A DNA stretch of 35,656 bases from assembly GCA_017470005.1 (NCBI GenBank), contig JAFUFH010000048.1, positions 1 through 35,656 on the forward strand. Direction: 5' to 3'. The notes below the pieces were generated by a model. It was not told where the DNA came from and made no database searches. It worked only from the letters and a program-made list of their open reading frames with translations. Of this stretch, positions 6,724 through 15,085 are shown piece by piece. The position numbers were made by a program, and so were the translations under genes. Each line of letters starts with the position of its first letter. The stretch's first letter is position 1. The stretch comes from Bacilli bacterium (lineage in GTDB: Bacteria > Bacillota_I > Bacilli_A > RFN20 > CAG-288).

Positions 6724-7186
6724 AAAAGCAGAAAGAAAAGATATACCTACGATTGAAAAGCTTCTTTATGAAGTGCACGCTCTTCACGCGAAAGGAAGAA
6801 GTGATATCTTTAAAGAGGGAAAAAAGAAATACGAAAGAGAAGAACTTTTCTCCCTTTTAGAGGATGAAAAGAATCCAATCTATGTTGCTGTTGATGAAAA
6901 AGAGGAAGTGAAGGGATATCTATTCCTTCAGTTCCAAATCCAAGAAGAAAGCAACAACACCAATAGAAGAAAAATCCTTTATATCGATGACCTTTGTGTA
7001 GAGGAAAAAGAAAGAGGAAAAGGAGTGGGAACACTTCTTTATACTAAGGCACAAGAAATAGCAAAAAAAGAGGGCTTTGATGCTCTCACTTTGCATGTTT
7101 ATGCCTTAAATGAAAGTGCCCTCGCGTTTTATCAGAAAATAGGAATGAAACCTCTCTATACCGTGATGGAAGAGAGAATGAAATAA
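6713..7186 (+). CDS. GNAT-family N-acetyltransferase
   Basis: The start chosen is the ATG at 6713, inside the last codons of the HesB-like gene. It begins MKIRKAERKDIPTIEKLL, the normal GNAT N-terminus; longer in-frame extensions only translate the His-rich coding region in another frame. The 157-residue product has the acetyl-CoA pyrophosphate loop VEEKERGKGVGTLLY (R-G-x-G-x-G type) at about 95-110. It also has the C-terminal LNESALAFYQKIGMKPLY block. The substrate cannot be told. There is no SD site, so translation is probably coupled to the upstream gene through the 11-nt overlap. Confidence 0.85.
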   Translation: MKIRKAERKDIPTIEKLLYEVHALHAKGRSDIFKEGKKKYEREELFSLLEDEKNPIYVAVDEKEEVKGYLFLQFQIQEESNNTNRRKILYIDDLCVEEKERGKGVGTLLYTKAQEIAKKEGFDALTLHVYALNESALAFYQKIGMKPLYTVMEERMK

Positions 7187-7216
7187 AACAACCTAAAATG
7201 ATTTAGTTTAAATTGT

Positions 7217-8179
7217 TTATCGTACACCGGTATCAAGATAAACGATTTCTTCTTTGGTTAAATGAATTTCTAGAGAATGGATGTTTTCGTCCATTCTCTT
7301 TTTACTTTTACTAGAAACCACAGGATGAACGGGGAAATCTTGATTCAGAAGGAAAACAAAATTGATCTGAGCGACACTGCATCCTTTTTCTTTGGCTAAT
7401 TCCTCTGCTCTCTTTAGTCTTTCTAGATTGACAGGATAACAATACTGCCCTTTGGCAAAGAAATCTAAATTCTTTTTGAATTCTTCATCATCGTGAGCAT
7501 ATCTTCCTGAGAAGAATCCTCTACCTAATGAAGAGTAAGGGAAGACAGGGATTTGAGTATCTTTATAGAACTCTCTTTCTTCTTTTCTGCTCTCTCCTTG
7601 GATAGAGACACAACCCGCACTTCCTTTCCAAGTATCTTTGACCATCTCGGCCAAAGAGAAGCAAGGAGAAGAGACAGAGATGCCTTGTAAGTTGTGCTCT
7701 TTGGCATAATCGTTGGCTTCTTTGATTCTTTTTGCTGTCCAGTTTGAGACACCGAAAGCTTTGATCTTTCCTTCTTGGATGAGGGCGTTCATCTCTTCCA
7801 CAAAAGGTCCCACCTTTTGAGAGAAGGAGTCTCTATGAAGATATAAGATATCAATATAAGGTGTGTCGAGTGCTTGCAAGGATTCCTCTAAATCTTTTCG
7901 AATATTTTTCACTCTCACTCTATCGATAAAACCGAAAGCGGGGAGACAACACTTAGAGATGATGACAACCTCTTCTCTGTTCTTTCCTTTCAACCACTTT
8001 CCGATAACCTCTTCGCTTTTCCCATATCCTCTTGCGGTATCAATGGTATTGATGCCTAAAGAGAACATGTCATCTAAAAGCTGTTGGCAGTCTTCTCCGT
8101 GACGAAGCATATCTCCATCTCCACCATAAATGAAAACGGAGATTGGTTTATTTAAGAAAGGATAAGTTCTATATTCCAT
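7217..8179 (-). CDS. Aldo/keto reductase
   Basis: The 320-residue protein has the catalytic tetrad of NAD(P)H-dependent aldo/keto reductases: Asp in NTIDTARGYG, Tyr in the same loop, Lys in VVIISKC, and His in DILYLHRDS. The barrel continues with GKIKAFGVSNW. Around residue 185-190, Ser/Cys-rich text (VSSPCFSLAEM) replaces the usual QxxYN block. The SD site AAAGGAG lies 9 nt before the ATG, and a TATAAT (8215-8220, minus strand) gives it its own promoter. It is convergent with the GNAT gene, with only 30 bp between them and no strong terminator. Physiological substrate unknown. Confidence 0.9.
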   Translation of the reverse strand: MEYRTYPFLNKPISVFIYGGDGDMLRHGEDCQQLLDDMFSLGINTIDTARGYGKSEEVIGKWLKGKNREEVVIISKCCLPAFGFIDRVRVKNIRKDLEESLQALDTPYIDILYLHRDSFSQKVGPFVEEMNALIQEGKIKAFGVSNWTAKRIKEANDYAKEHNLQGISVSSPCFSLAEMVKDTWKGSAGCVSIQGESRKEEREFYKDTQIPVFPYSSLGRGFFSGRYAHDDEEFKKNLDFFAKGQYCYPVNLERLKRAEELAKEKGCSVAQINFVFLLNQDFPVHPVVSSKSKKRMDENIHSLEIHLTKEEIVYLDTGVR

Positions 8180-8253
8180 ACGTGTGCTCCTTTATCGGTT
8201 TCAATCTAAATATGATTATATTACATTTTTGCTAAAGTGTTTTATAAATGGTG

Positions 8254-8289
8254 AAAAAAAGGCTACAAAGAAAGAATTCTTTATAGCCT
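8254..8289 (-). terminator. Intrinsic terminator after the flavoprotein gene
   Basis: On the minus strand, arms AGGCTA and TAGCCT (8260-8265 and 8284-8289) enclose a partly paired AAAGAA/TTCTTT loop, followed by seven T. It lies 6 nt beyond the stop at 8295. Confidence 0.8.
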
Positions 8290-8294
8290 AGTGC

Positions 8295-9845
8295 CTATAG
8301 AGCGGGTGCGGCAAGGGCGTTTCCTTTCGTCTCTTTTCCTTCTTTGTTGATGAATTTTTGATGATTCATCTTACAGACACGGATCGCGGCATGCTTTCCG
8401 GTGAAGACAGCGATAGGAAGTCCACCAGGAGCCATCAACCATTGACCAGCGAGGACAAAGTTCTTCAATCCCTTGACAAGACCAGGTCTCATCAAGCCTT
8501 TGGAATGCTCAGTGGTGATGAAAGACATATAGGAACCGCGATAGGCGTTATTGTATCTTTCATAAGTCAAAGGAGTGGTGACATCGATGAGAGTGATATC
8601 TTCTTCTTGAAGATGATAATAATTCATTAATTCTTTACGGATAAGTTGTCCGTATTGGTTCTTTTCATGATGATAATCTGGCTTGCTTAAGGAGGCAAAG
8701 TGAGAATAGACAAAGTCCTTAGTAGGAACTAAGACGGTCATCGTAGTCTCCGTCTTATTGATAGAGCGGTCATAAGAGTGGTTTCTGACGGTGAGATGGT
8801 TGAGTTTCATACCAGCGATATCCATTTCAGGGATACAGAAATCCATCATCTTAGGAAGCTTCTCTGCTTTAGAGATAGGAAGCTTATAGCAGAAGAGCAT
8901 ACAACAGTTGAGAGGATAATGTTCGATATTCGAATAACGATCGCGGAAATATTTCTCCGTATACTTATCCTCTAAGAGTTGATAGAGCGTGTGATGAGCA
9001 TCACAAGAAGCGATGACATAATCGCTAGGAATGACTTCTCCATCTTCAAGCTCAATACCTTGAGCGGTGTTATCTTTGACTAAAACTTTCTTGACTGGTT
9101 TTCCTAAGTAGAGTTTTCCACCCAAAGAGATGAAAGTTTGAGCGGCACGTTCCGCAAATTCTTTAGAGCCACCTTCTACCATACCAGCATCTTTCTTGGT
9201 TAACGCTTGCAAGATATAGAAGAGAGAGTGGACATTGTATTCTCCATCGATGACACGATGGAACACTTCTTTCATGATAGGAGATTTGAAGGATTCTGCA
9301 TAATCATAAGAGGAAGTATGCTTGAAGACTAAAAAGTCATAAAGCATAGGGAGGAAACGGATACCAAAGATACTCAGCTCCCATAAATTCATTTGATCTA
9401 AAGGTTTCTTGGTAGGAATTCTTACGTGTTGATACGCTTTGATACCACGGATGAATTGTTTGATTCTCTTTTTGTCTTCTGGTGCGATACGTAAAAATTC
9501 TTCTTCGAGCTTTTTTAAATCAGACCAGAAAGTGACAATGTTACCATTGATATCCATCTTGGTGAAGAATTCTGTCTCGTGAATGATGGTATCTTCGTTG
9601 ATGGCGTTGATATGTCTCCAGAGAGGATACATGTCACTCTTGGGGTTAGTTCCCACAATCCAGTGGGCACAACCATCGATAAATACACCTTGTCTTGACC
9701 ATCCTGTACACTGACCACCAGCGACAAAATGTTTCTCATAAATTTCCACATCAAAGCCGTTATCCAAGGCATAAATGCCCGCGGTCAGACCACTGATACC
9801 CGCTCCGACGATGACTAATTTTTTTCTTTCTTTCATTTGTTTCAT
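8295..9845 (-). CDS. Phytoene-desaturase/CrtI-like FAD-dependent oxidoreductase
   Basis: This 516-residue protein opens with the dinucleotide-binding fold KLVIVGAGISGLTAGIYA and the acidic strand end EIYEKH, then GGQCTGW. The C-terminal FAD motif is NFVLAGQWLMAPGGLPIAV. The arrangement is that of the carotenoid desaturase/isomerase and retinol saturase group. No other carotenoid gene (crtB, crtE, crtM) is nearby and no redox partner is linked, so the substrate is open; fatty acids, polyprenoids or bile-derived compounds are conceivable. A TATAAT lies about 45 nt upstream of the ATG; no SD is visible for the start at 9845 or for the second Met 3 codons in. A strong terminator follows. Confidence 0.75.
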   Translation of the reverse strand: MKQMKERKKLVIVGAGISGLTAGIYALDNGFDVEIYEKHFVAGGQCTGWSRQGVFIDGCAHWIVGTNPKSDMYPLWRHINAINEDTIIHETEFFTKMDINGNIVTFWSDLKKLEEEFLRIAPEDKKRIKQFIRGIKAYQHVRIPTKKPLDQMNLWELSIFGIRFLPMLYDFLVFKHTSSYDYAESFKSPIMKEVFHRVIDGEYNVHSLFYILQALTKKDAGMVEGGSKEFAERAAQTFISLGGKLYLGKPVKKVLVKDNTAQGIELEDGEVIPSDYVIASCDAHHTLYQLLEDKYTEKYFRDRYSNIEHYPLNCCMLFCYKLPISKAEKLPKMMDFCIPEMDIAGMKLNHLTVRNHSYDRSINKTETTMTVLVPTKDFVYSHFASLSKPDYHHEKNQYGQLIRKELMNYYHLQEEDITLIDVTTPLTYERYNNAYRGSYMSFITTEHSKGLMRPGLVKGLKNFVLAGQWLMAPGGLPIAVFTGKHAAIRVCKMNHQKFINKEGKETKGNALAAPAL

Positions 9846-9914
9846 AAGTAAAAAGGCTATTCGTTTGAAAGCACGTTAAATATTATAGTCTTTTTTAATA
9901 CAAAAATATAGATT

Positions 9915-10505
9915 TTATAATTGTGCGGTCAAGGCGTTCTTTAAGTATTTATCACTTTTAGGAAGTCGATAAACATGGACGTGAGTCAGTGCTTTGATAA
10001 TGGGGAAGATGATGATAGAGTGAACCACTGCGGAGGCGGTGGAACTCACAAATCTAAAGGCGTTGACAAGAACGGTGTATTTCACCGGGTATTGCATGAT
10101 GATACCATCTAAATAGATTGCACCGGTGTTGACGGCAGTGACACATAGACCTGTGATGACAATAGCGACGACATAAAGAGGAATGTTCTCTTCTAAGTAT
10201 CTTCCTCCTCTTCTAGAAGCCCAAGCAAAGATACCGATCATCAAACCTCTTAACATGGGAGCTAACATCCATAGAATGGTAGTAGGAGTCAAACCATAAG
10301 AAGTGAGCTGTCCCACAAAGGAACCGATCAGCGCCACAATAAGACCATCCACAGGAGAATATAGTAAGGCAGCGATGATGACAACAATGCCAGTGAAGGC
10401 GATTTCGACGAGTTGAATCTTGATCGTAAAATAAGCAAGAATGATATACAATCCTGCAAGCATGGCATCGATAGCTAATCTATAAACGGTGTTTTGTTTT
10501 CTCAT
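9915..10505 (-). CDS. ECF transporter S component, FolT-like
   Basis: The 196-residue product has about six membrane helices, the layout of substrate-binding S components of energy-coupling-factor vitamin transporters. The helix with ALLYSPVDGLIVALIGSFVG matches the conserved LxxGPxxGxxxGxxGD region of folate-type S proteins. SYGLTPTTILWMLAPMLRG then continues the pattern. Folate is the best guess; queuosine-precursor or other S types are alternatives. The ATP-binding and T units are not encoded here, as expected for group II ECF systems that share one module. The ATG has no close SD site, and a structured leader lies directly upstream. Confidence 0.7.
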   Translation of the reverse strand: MRKQNTVYRLAIDAMLAGLYIILAYFTIKIQLVEIAFTGIVVIIAALLYSPVDGLIVALIGSFVGQLTSYGLTPTTILWMLAPMLRGLMIGIFAWASRRGGRYLEENIPLYVVAIVITGLCVTAVNTGAIYLDGIIMQYPVKYTVLVNAFRFVSSTASAVVHSIIIFPIIKALTHVHVYRLPKSDKYLKNALTAQL

Positions 10506-10515
10506 TTTAGCAAAC

Positions 10516-10606
10516 TCAAAAGGGGTAGTAGTTCTTTGGATTACTTCTCTTCTTCAACTACGTCTTTTGAATGATAACATTGTATACGAAAGAGGGGTCT
10601 TTTCAA
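10516..10606 (-). promoter_or_regulatory. Promoter and structured leader of the FolT-like gene
   Basis: A promoter (TTGAAA 10601-10606, 16-bp spacer, TACAAT 10579-10584, minus strand) starts transcription near 10572. The leader can fold as two stacked helices: 7 bp (10564-10570 with 10516-10522) and 6 bp (10556-10561 with 10528-10533). A 22-nt purine-rich loop closes them. It ends about 10 nt before the ATG. It matches no riboswitch consensus I can name. Confidence 0.45.
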
Positions 10607-11259
10607 AGCGATTTTTCGTCCTTGAGCCATAAAGGCTCGCAAATGAAATCGTGTCTTGTCATTTGTACATCTTCTGGGAACTTCAAATGATAAAAATTGA
10701 GATACATTCTTTTAGCTTCGTTTAAGGAATAACGCGTATCTCCTATAAGAGTCAAGGAGAGAGAATGAAGAGCGATACGAATTTGATTTCTTCTTCCCGT
10801 CTCGATATTCACTTTTAAAACCGTTCCGATTTCAATCTTGTTTAAAGCGACAATGTGAGTGATCGCTTCTCTTCCTTCTTCCGGAGTAGAAAGTTTTACC
10901 TTTAAGCCTTCTTCTTTTAAGAATTGTTTCACATGGAATTCTTTTCCATAAGGAAGATCTTCTTGGACGACACACTCATATTCACGAAGAACTCTTCTCT
11001 CCTCAAAACATTTCTGTAATCTCTCTTTCATCTCTTTGCTTTTGGCAAAGATAAGGATTCCTGAAGTTTCATAATCTAAGCGGTGCACCACAAATAATCT
11101 TTCCCCTTTGTTTTTGAGATACAGGAAAAGATAGTGATAGAGATTATGAGAATAGGTCTTTTTATCCGCTGTGCGGATAGTGAAGACATTTCTTTGTTTA
11201 TATACAACTAAAACTTGTTCATCCTCATACAGGATGGAATATGGAGAAATCTTACTCAT
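10603..11259 (-). CDS. RluA-family RNA pseudouridine synthase
   Basis: At 218 residues this is a short RluA-type enzyme without an S4 domain. It has the catalytic motif VVHRLDYETSGILIFAK (Asp in HRLD, about residue 63), the GRRNQIRIAL block near the C-terminus, and VLVVYKQRNVF at the start. The usual KPxG near the N-terminus is replaced by KQRN. It isomerises uridines in tRNA or rRNA; the target site cannot be inferred. It begins 3 nt after the stop of the zinc-ribbon gene and shares its transcript. The -35 of the next gene's promoter overlaps its stop codon. Confidence 0.85.
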   Translation of the reverse strand: MSKISPYSILYEDEQVLVVYKQRNVFTIRTADKKTYSHNLYHYLFLYLKNKGERLFVVHRLDYETSGILIFAKSKEMKERLQKCFEERRVLREYECVVQEDLPYGKEFHVKQFLKEEGLKVKLSTPEEGREAITHIVALNKIEIGTVLKVNIETGRRNQIRIALHSLSLTLIGDTRYSLNEAKRMYLNFYHLKFPEDVQMTRHDFICEPLWLKDEKSL

Positions 11260-11262
11260 ATC

Positions 11263-11976
11263 CTAGTTTCTATTCATGTTTTTTATCTCTTCGATTCTAT
11301 CGCGAACAATCTTCATTGAGGCTTCAGAGAGCGTATGTTTTCGCATGGCAAAACATGTCTTACGATTGCCGACATAGACTCCGAAAATGAAAATATCATT
11401 GTATTCTTTATAGCTATAAATATCTTTGATCAAAACCATTTGATGGAAAGGAAGGATAGTTCCATCGTCCTTTTTGTAATCGCTAGCCCAACAGAAACGG
11501 TCGGAATAAATTTCAAAACGATAATTGCTCATCGATTCCATCTGCTTTTGAGATTGTTTGGAAGTCACATAAGGGCGGATAAAGAAAATCATAGCAAAAG
11601 AAATCACTTCTAAAGTGATAAGAGTAGTGAAGACAATGATGGTAAATAAATCGGCTCTATTTGTTAATATCATCGCCACAAGATAGGTCACAGCTCCCAC
11701 TGTGATCAAAGAAGAGATGAGAATAGAGATCCAACCCATGAAAAGAGAGATACGGAAAGCGATAGAGAAAGAAAGAGGTTTGGGATCATCGATGACTTGA
11801 ATGGGAGGCTCTGCATTGACGGTGTAGGCTCCAGGATAAATCTGTTGATATCCTTGATCTACCTCTGGGGTAGGTTGAACTTCATTATGATCTAAAGCTG
11901 CTCCACAAGCTTCACAGACATGAGAGGATGTTGGATTGGGGTGAGAGCACTTCGGGCAAAACTTAATTTCTTCCAT
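11263..11976 (-). CDS. Zinc-ribbon membrane protein
   Basis: The first 25 residues form a zinc ribbon (CPKCSHPN...CEACG). A proline-rich linker of about 45 residues, two membrane helices at roughly 72-104 and 110-135, and a cytoplasmic C-terminal domain of about 95 residues follow. That domain (KQMESMSNYRFEIYSDRF...YSYKEYNDIFIFGV) looks like the YcxB-type domain in which a profile of beta strands follows two helices. Function unknown. The ribosome site AGGAGGTAATCCTATG is the same 16-nt sequence used by the lipoprotein gene at 16693. It is first in an operon with the pseudouridine synthase. Confidence 0.75.
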   Translation of the reverse strand: MEEIKFCPKCSHPNPTSSHVCEACGAALDHNEVQPTPEVDQGYQQIYPGAYTVNAEPPIQVIDDPKPLSFSIAFRISLFMGWISILISSLITVGAVTYLVAMILTNRADLFTIIVFTTLITLEVISFAMIFFIRPYVTSKQSQKQMESMSNYRFEIYSDRFCWASDYKKDDGTILPFHQMVLIKDIYSYKEYNDIFIFGVYVGNRKTCFAMRKHTLSEASMKIVRDRIEEIKNMNRN

Positions 11977-12058
11977 AGGATTACCTCCTTCTAGTATTAT
12001 TTTTGATTTATTTTAAAAAATCAATGAAATTATTATAATAAAAATATATATTATATCT

Positions 12059-12610
12059 ATGCTTGTTGATTATAAAGTTTTAAATCTTCATTTAAAAGAT
12101 GATGTTTATCCTTTCGGAGAATATCCTTGTCAAAAACACACCCGTGAAATTGCCAGAGCCATCATCCTCGATCAAGATAAGTATCTCTTTGTGGAAATCA
12201 CACGCGATGATATCTTCGCTTCTTCTCTAACCTATATCGAAACTTCTGGTGGAGGAGTAGAAGAAGGAGAGAATCTAGAAGAAGCGATACGAAGAGAACT
12301 GAGAGAAGAACTCGGAATCGAAGTGAATATCTTAGGAGAAATCGCTGTGGTAGAAGATGACTACAATCTCATTTTAAGACATAATGTTCAACATTATTTC
12401 TTGGTAGAGAAAACAAAAGAAGTCGCCTCTCATCAAACGGAGGATGAGCTTTATAAATTCCATATGAGAAGACTCACTCTCACTTATGAGGAAGCTCTCG
12501 CTTATTATGAGAAGAACAAGAAGGAAAAATTGACGCATCTCATCTATCAAAGAGAGGTGCCCGTACTTCAATACGCCCACGAATTAGTAGGAAGGAGACA
12601 TGATTTATGA
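12059..12610 (+). CDS. Nudix hydrolase
   Basis: The 183-residue protein carries a complete Nudix box, GGGVEEGENLEEAIRREL followed by REELGI, at about residues 62-85. The conserved Glu residues that bind Mg2+ are all present. N-terminal text IARAIILDQDKYLFVEI is the usual first strand. Substrate unknown (oxidised nucleotides or nucleotide sugars are common). No SD sequence precedes the ATG; TATATT ends 6 nt before it, so the mRNA may be leaderless. It overlaps the DegV gene by the ATGA arrangement. Confidence 0.85.
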   Translation: MLVDYKVLNLHLKDDVYPFGEYPCQKHTREIARAIILDQDKYLFVEITRDDIFASSLTYIETSGGGVEEGENLEEAIRRELREELGIEVNILGEIAVVEDDYNLILRHNVQHYFLVEKTKEVASHQTEDELYKFHMRRLTLTYEEALAYYEKNKKEKLTHLIYQREVPVLQYAHELVGRRHDL

Positions 12611-13467
12611 GAATTGCTATCTCTGCAGAAAGCACCATTGATTTACCGAAAGAATTGTTGACAGAATTTGATATTCATACGCTTCCTTTTACCATGATCT
12701 TAGGAGATAAGAATTATCTCGATGGAGAGATTTCTCCGGAAGAGATGTTTCAATTCACCAATAAGACAGGTAAGCTTCCCAAAACTAGTGCCGTCAACGA
12801 GTTTCAGTTTGAAGAGCACTTCGATAAGCTCAAAGAAGAAGGATATGATGCCATCATTCACTTCTCCTTATCTAGTGCTCTCTCTTCCGCTTATAAGAAC
12901 GCTTGCCGTGTGGCTGCTAGGAAAGAAAATATCTTTGTCATCGATACCAAGTCTTTATCTACCGGTATCGCTTTACAAGCCATCTATGCCAGACGATTAG
13001 CGCAAAAAGGATTCGATGTCTCTGTCATCTATGAAAAATGTCTCACTCGTATCCCATCGGATCAAGCAAGCTTTGTTTTAGAAAGTGTGAAATTCCTTTA
13101 TAAAGGTGGACGTTGTTCTATGCTCTCTATGTTAGGAGCGAACCTTCTTCAAATCAAACCAGAAATCATTGTCAAAACCGATAGCGGAAAGATGGTGTCG
13201 GGAAGAAAATATCGTGGAAAGTTCAACAAAGTAGTCATGGATTATGTCGAAGGCGTTCTTTCTACCTTCACCACTCCCGATAAAGAATTTGTCTTCATCA
13301 CTTATTCTACCGCTCCCGATGAAGTGGTAGAGCAAGTGAAAGAGAGACTTCAACAAGAAGGATTCAGACACATTTATCCTACTCGTGCTGGCGGAACCAT
13401 CTCTTCTCATTGCGGCCCAAATTGCTTAGGTATTCTCTATATCAACGATGGAGAACATCCTCTCTAA
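12607..13467 (+). CDS. DegV/FakB family fatty-acid-binding protein
   Basis: The 286-residue product starts MRIAISAESTIDLPKELL, the standard DegV opening (S-x-x-D-L). It continues with NYLDGEISPEEMF, PKTSAVNEFQFEEHF, IFVIDTKSLSTG and ends SSHCGPNCLGILY, where the His near the end contacts the bound fatty-acid carboxylate in this family. FakB proteins present exogenous fatty acids to the kinase FakA for phosphorylation and phospholipid synthesis. No fakA is in the window. It is translationally coupled to the Nudix gene (ATG at 12607, previous stop TGA at 12608) and followed by a strong hairpin. Confidence 0.9.
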   Translation: MRIAISAESTIDLPKELLTEFDIHTLPFTMILGDKNYLDGEISPEEMFQFTNKTGKLPKTSAVNEFQFEEHFDKLKEEGYDAIIHFSLSSALSSAYKNACRVAARKENIFVIDTKSLSTGIALQAIYARRLAQKGFDVSVIYEKCLTRIPSDQASFVLESVKFLYKGGRCSMLSMLGANLLQIKPEIIVKTDSGKMVSGRKYRGKFNKVVMDYVEGVLSTFTTPDKEFVFITYSTAPDEVVEQVKERLQQEGFRHIYPTRAGGTISSHCGPNCLGILYINDGEHPL

Positions 13468-13475
13468 AAAACACC

Positions 13476-13507
13476 ATAAAAGGATTCCTTTGCGGGAATC
13501 CTTTTAT
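13476..13507. terminator. Bidirectional terminator between convergent operons
   Basis: The 13-bp perfect arms ATAAAAGGATTCC and GGAATCCTTTTAT are separated by 6 nt. A-rich and T-rich flanks serve both the degV transcript (plus) and the Nudix/PAP2 transcript (minus). Confidence 0.85.
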
Positions 13508-13509
13508 CT

Positions 13510-14109
13510 TTATTTGTGGAATCTCTCCTTGAGATAGAGAAGCATCAAGCGGATGTTGACTGGGAAGAAATATCTTTCATCCCTCATCATTTCTTCGATC
13601 TTTTTCAAAGGTAAGATTTGATAAGAGATATCTTCGTATTCTTCTAATTTCGTACTCTCAAAGGAATCTGCGTGGGCAATCAAAAGGCAAGAGTTTTCAT
13701 CGCTTAGCCCTGAGGAAGTCGGAGAAGGAGGAACAAGAAGCTCGATATTGGAGATATTGGCTCCAATCTCTTCTTTGGCTTCTCTTCTTGCTGCTTCTTC
13801 TATATTTTCCCCTTCGTCAATCAAGCCGGCAGGGAAAGCGTAGAGATAGGTGCCGATAGGAGGACGGAACTGCTTTTCAATGACGATATAGATGTCATCT
13901 TCTCTCTTTTGATAAAGACAGAGAACGACACCATCGCTTCTTTTGTAATTGTGGGTTTGGCAGAGCAGTTTTCCTAAATCTCTTCTGCTAGCCATATAAT
14001 ACTCATAAAGGGAATGTTTCCCTTCTTTTTCGACGTCATAGGTGAGAGTGTAAAAGTTCAAAAAAGGATGATCGGTTTCCTTTTTGACATTGACTAGAGT
14101 CCATTTCAT
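13510..14109 (-). CDS. Nudix hydrolase, ADP-ribose-pyrophosphatase-like
   Basis: The 199-residue protein has the Nudix box AGLIDEGENIEEAARREA, then KEEIG, at about residue 95-117. It is preceded by YIVIEKQFRPPIGTYLYAFP, which is close to the E-Q-x-R-x-P text of ADP-ribose pyrophosphatases (NudF type). The Pro-Ser-Pro-Thr-Ser-Ser-Gly stretch 30 residues later is also usual in that group. The gene overlaps the end of the PAP2 gene (ATG 14107-14109, TGA 14106-14108) and is the last of the operon before the hairpin at 13476-13507. Confidence 0.85.
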   Translation of the reverse strand: MKWTLVNVKKETDHPFLNFYTLTYDVEKEGKHSLYEYYMASRRDLGKLLCQTHNYKRSDGVVLCLYQKREDDIYIVIEKQFRPPIGTYLYAFPAGLIDEGENIEEAARREAKEEIGANISNIELLVPPSPTSSGLSDENSCLLIAHADSFESTKLEEYEDISYQILPLKKIEEMMRDERYFFPVNIRLMLLYLKERFHK

Positions 14110-15023
14110 TCTTGTTGAGCAGGGGTGGTTTCTTTTTTAACGAACAATTTATGACCTAAGAACCACACGAGAAGAACAACACCAATACCTAAGATACATC
14201 CGGTGGAGACATCGCTTAAGAAGTGAGCTCCAACTAAGATACGAGCAAAGATCATCAAGAGGATATAGACAGGACCAGCGACATAAAGGATGGTCTTGAT
14301 GATGTTATTTTGTTTTCTTAAAAGAGGGAAGAGAAGAGGGAAGAGAAGAGTTTGAACGGCGGTGGCACTATGTCCACTAGGCCAAGATTTATGAGCGTCA
14401 TCAATGGCAGTGCCAGGTTTAAATTCCCACCACTGTCTGAAGACTTCGCCTTTGGTATTCAAGCTTTCATCGATTAAGAAACGATATCTAGGACGACCGT
14501 TGAATCTCTTGATGACTTCAATAAGACCCCATTGGATGAGCATGGCAAGGAGGATGACAAGAGCCGTTCTGATCATCAAGGAAGGATTATCGCTTTTGAT
14601 GATGAGGAAGAAGATGACAGCGAATACAATCATGATGATCGCGCCAACGATATATCCCCAAGGATCATGCAAACGATATCCGTACCATTCTTCGTCGGGA
14701 CCGATATAGTGATGAGCAAGGATGGTTCCTGCTACGATAGTGAAGGCAAGGATTGCTACACCTAAGACTTTAAAGATGACTTTATCTTTGGGGAAGAAAA
14801 CTTTAAATAAGATGACACCCACGCCAGGGATGAGACAGAAAGGAATCATGAGAGCGTAGGTTTCAAAGAATTTACCGAAGACAGATTCTTGATTGACGAT
14901 TGCTTGTGACAAGGCTAAGTCTGTGAAAGAACCGATGATCAAAGTGACGAGGAAGAAGAGAAGAGCGATAAGTGTAGGGACAATGGAGGTGTCCATCCAC
15001 TTCAATTTGGATAAGAAAGACAT
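14106..15023 (-). CDS. PAP2-family membrane phosphatase
   Basis: The start used is the ATG at 15023, with GAGGT 8 nt upstream; the in-frame ATG 8 codons earlier has no such site. The 305-residue protein has about six membrane helices and all three PAP2 acid-phosphatase motifs: KRFNGRPR, WPSGHSATAV, and ARILVGAHFLSDV (catalytic His pair). Substrates in the family are phosphatidic acid, phosphatidylglycerol phosphate or undecaprenyl pyrophosphate. It is coupled by ATGA overlap to the Nudix gene and may be cotranscribed with the lipoprotein gene 62 nt upstream. Confidence 0.9.
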   Translation of the reverse strand: MSFLSKLKWMDTSIVPTLIALLFFLVTLIIGSFTDLALSQAIVNQESVFGKFFETYALMIPFCLIPGVGVILFKVFFPKDKVIFKVLGVAILAFTIVAGTILAHHYIGPDEEWYGYRLHDPWGYIVGAIIMIVFAVIFFLIIKSDNPSLMIRTALVILLAMLIQWGLIEVIKRFNGRPRYRFLIDESLNTKGEVFRQWWEFKPGTAIDDAHKSWPSGHSATAVQTLLFPLLFPLLRKQNNIIKTILYVAGPVYILLMIFARILVGAHFLSDVSTGCILGIGVVLLVWFLGHKLFVKKETTPAQQE

Positions 15024-15085
15024 AATAATTACCTCAACTGATATCAAACATATTTTACAGCCAACAAGATAATAAAACTAGTCTA

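Noticed and set aside
6539..6787. Minus-strand open frame rich in His and Asp opposite the HesB-like gene
   Set aside because: It mirrors the repetitive GAA/CAC/CAT codons of the real gene and has no start signals.
7186..7217. Terminator between the GNAT and aldo/keto reductase genes
   Set aside because: Only a 5-bp CTAAA/TTTAG stem is visible, too weak to call.
10516..10570. Tetrahydrofolate or preQ1 riboswitch before the FolT-like gene
   Set aside because: The leader lacks the conserved core sequences of these classes that I know; kept only as an unnamed structured leader.
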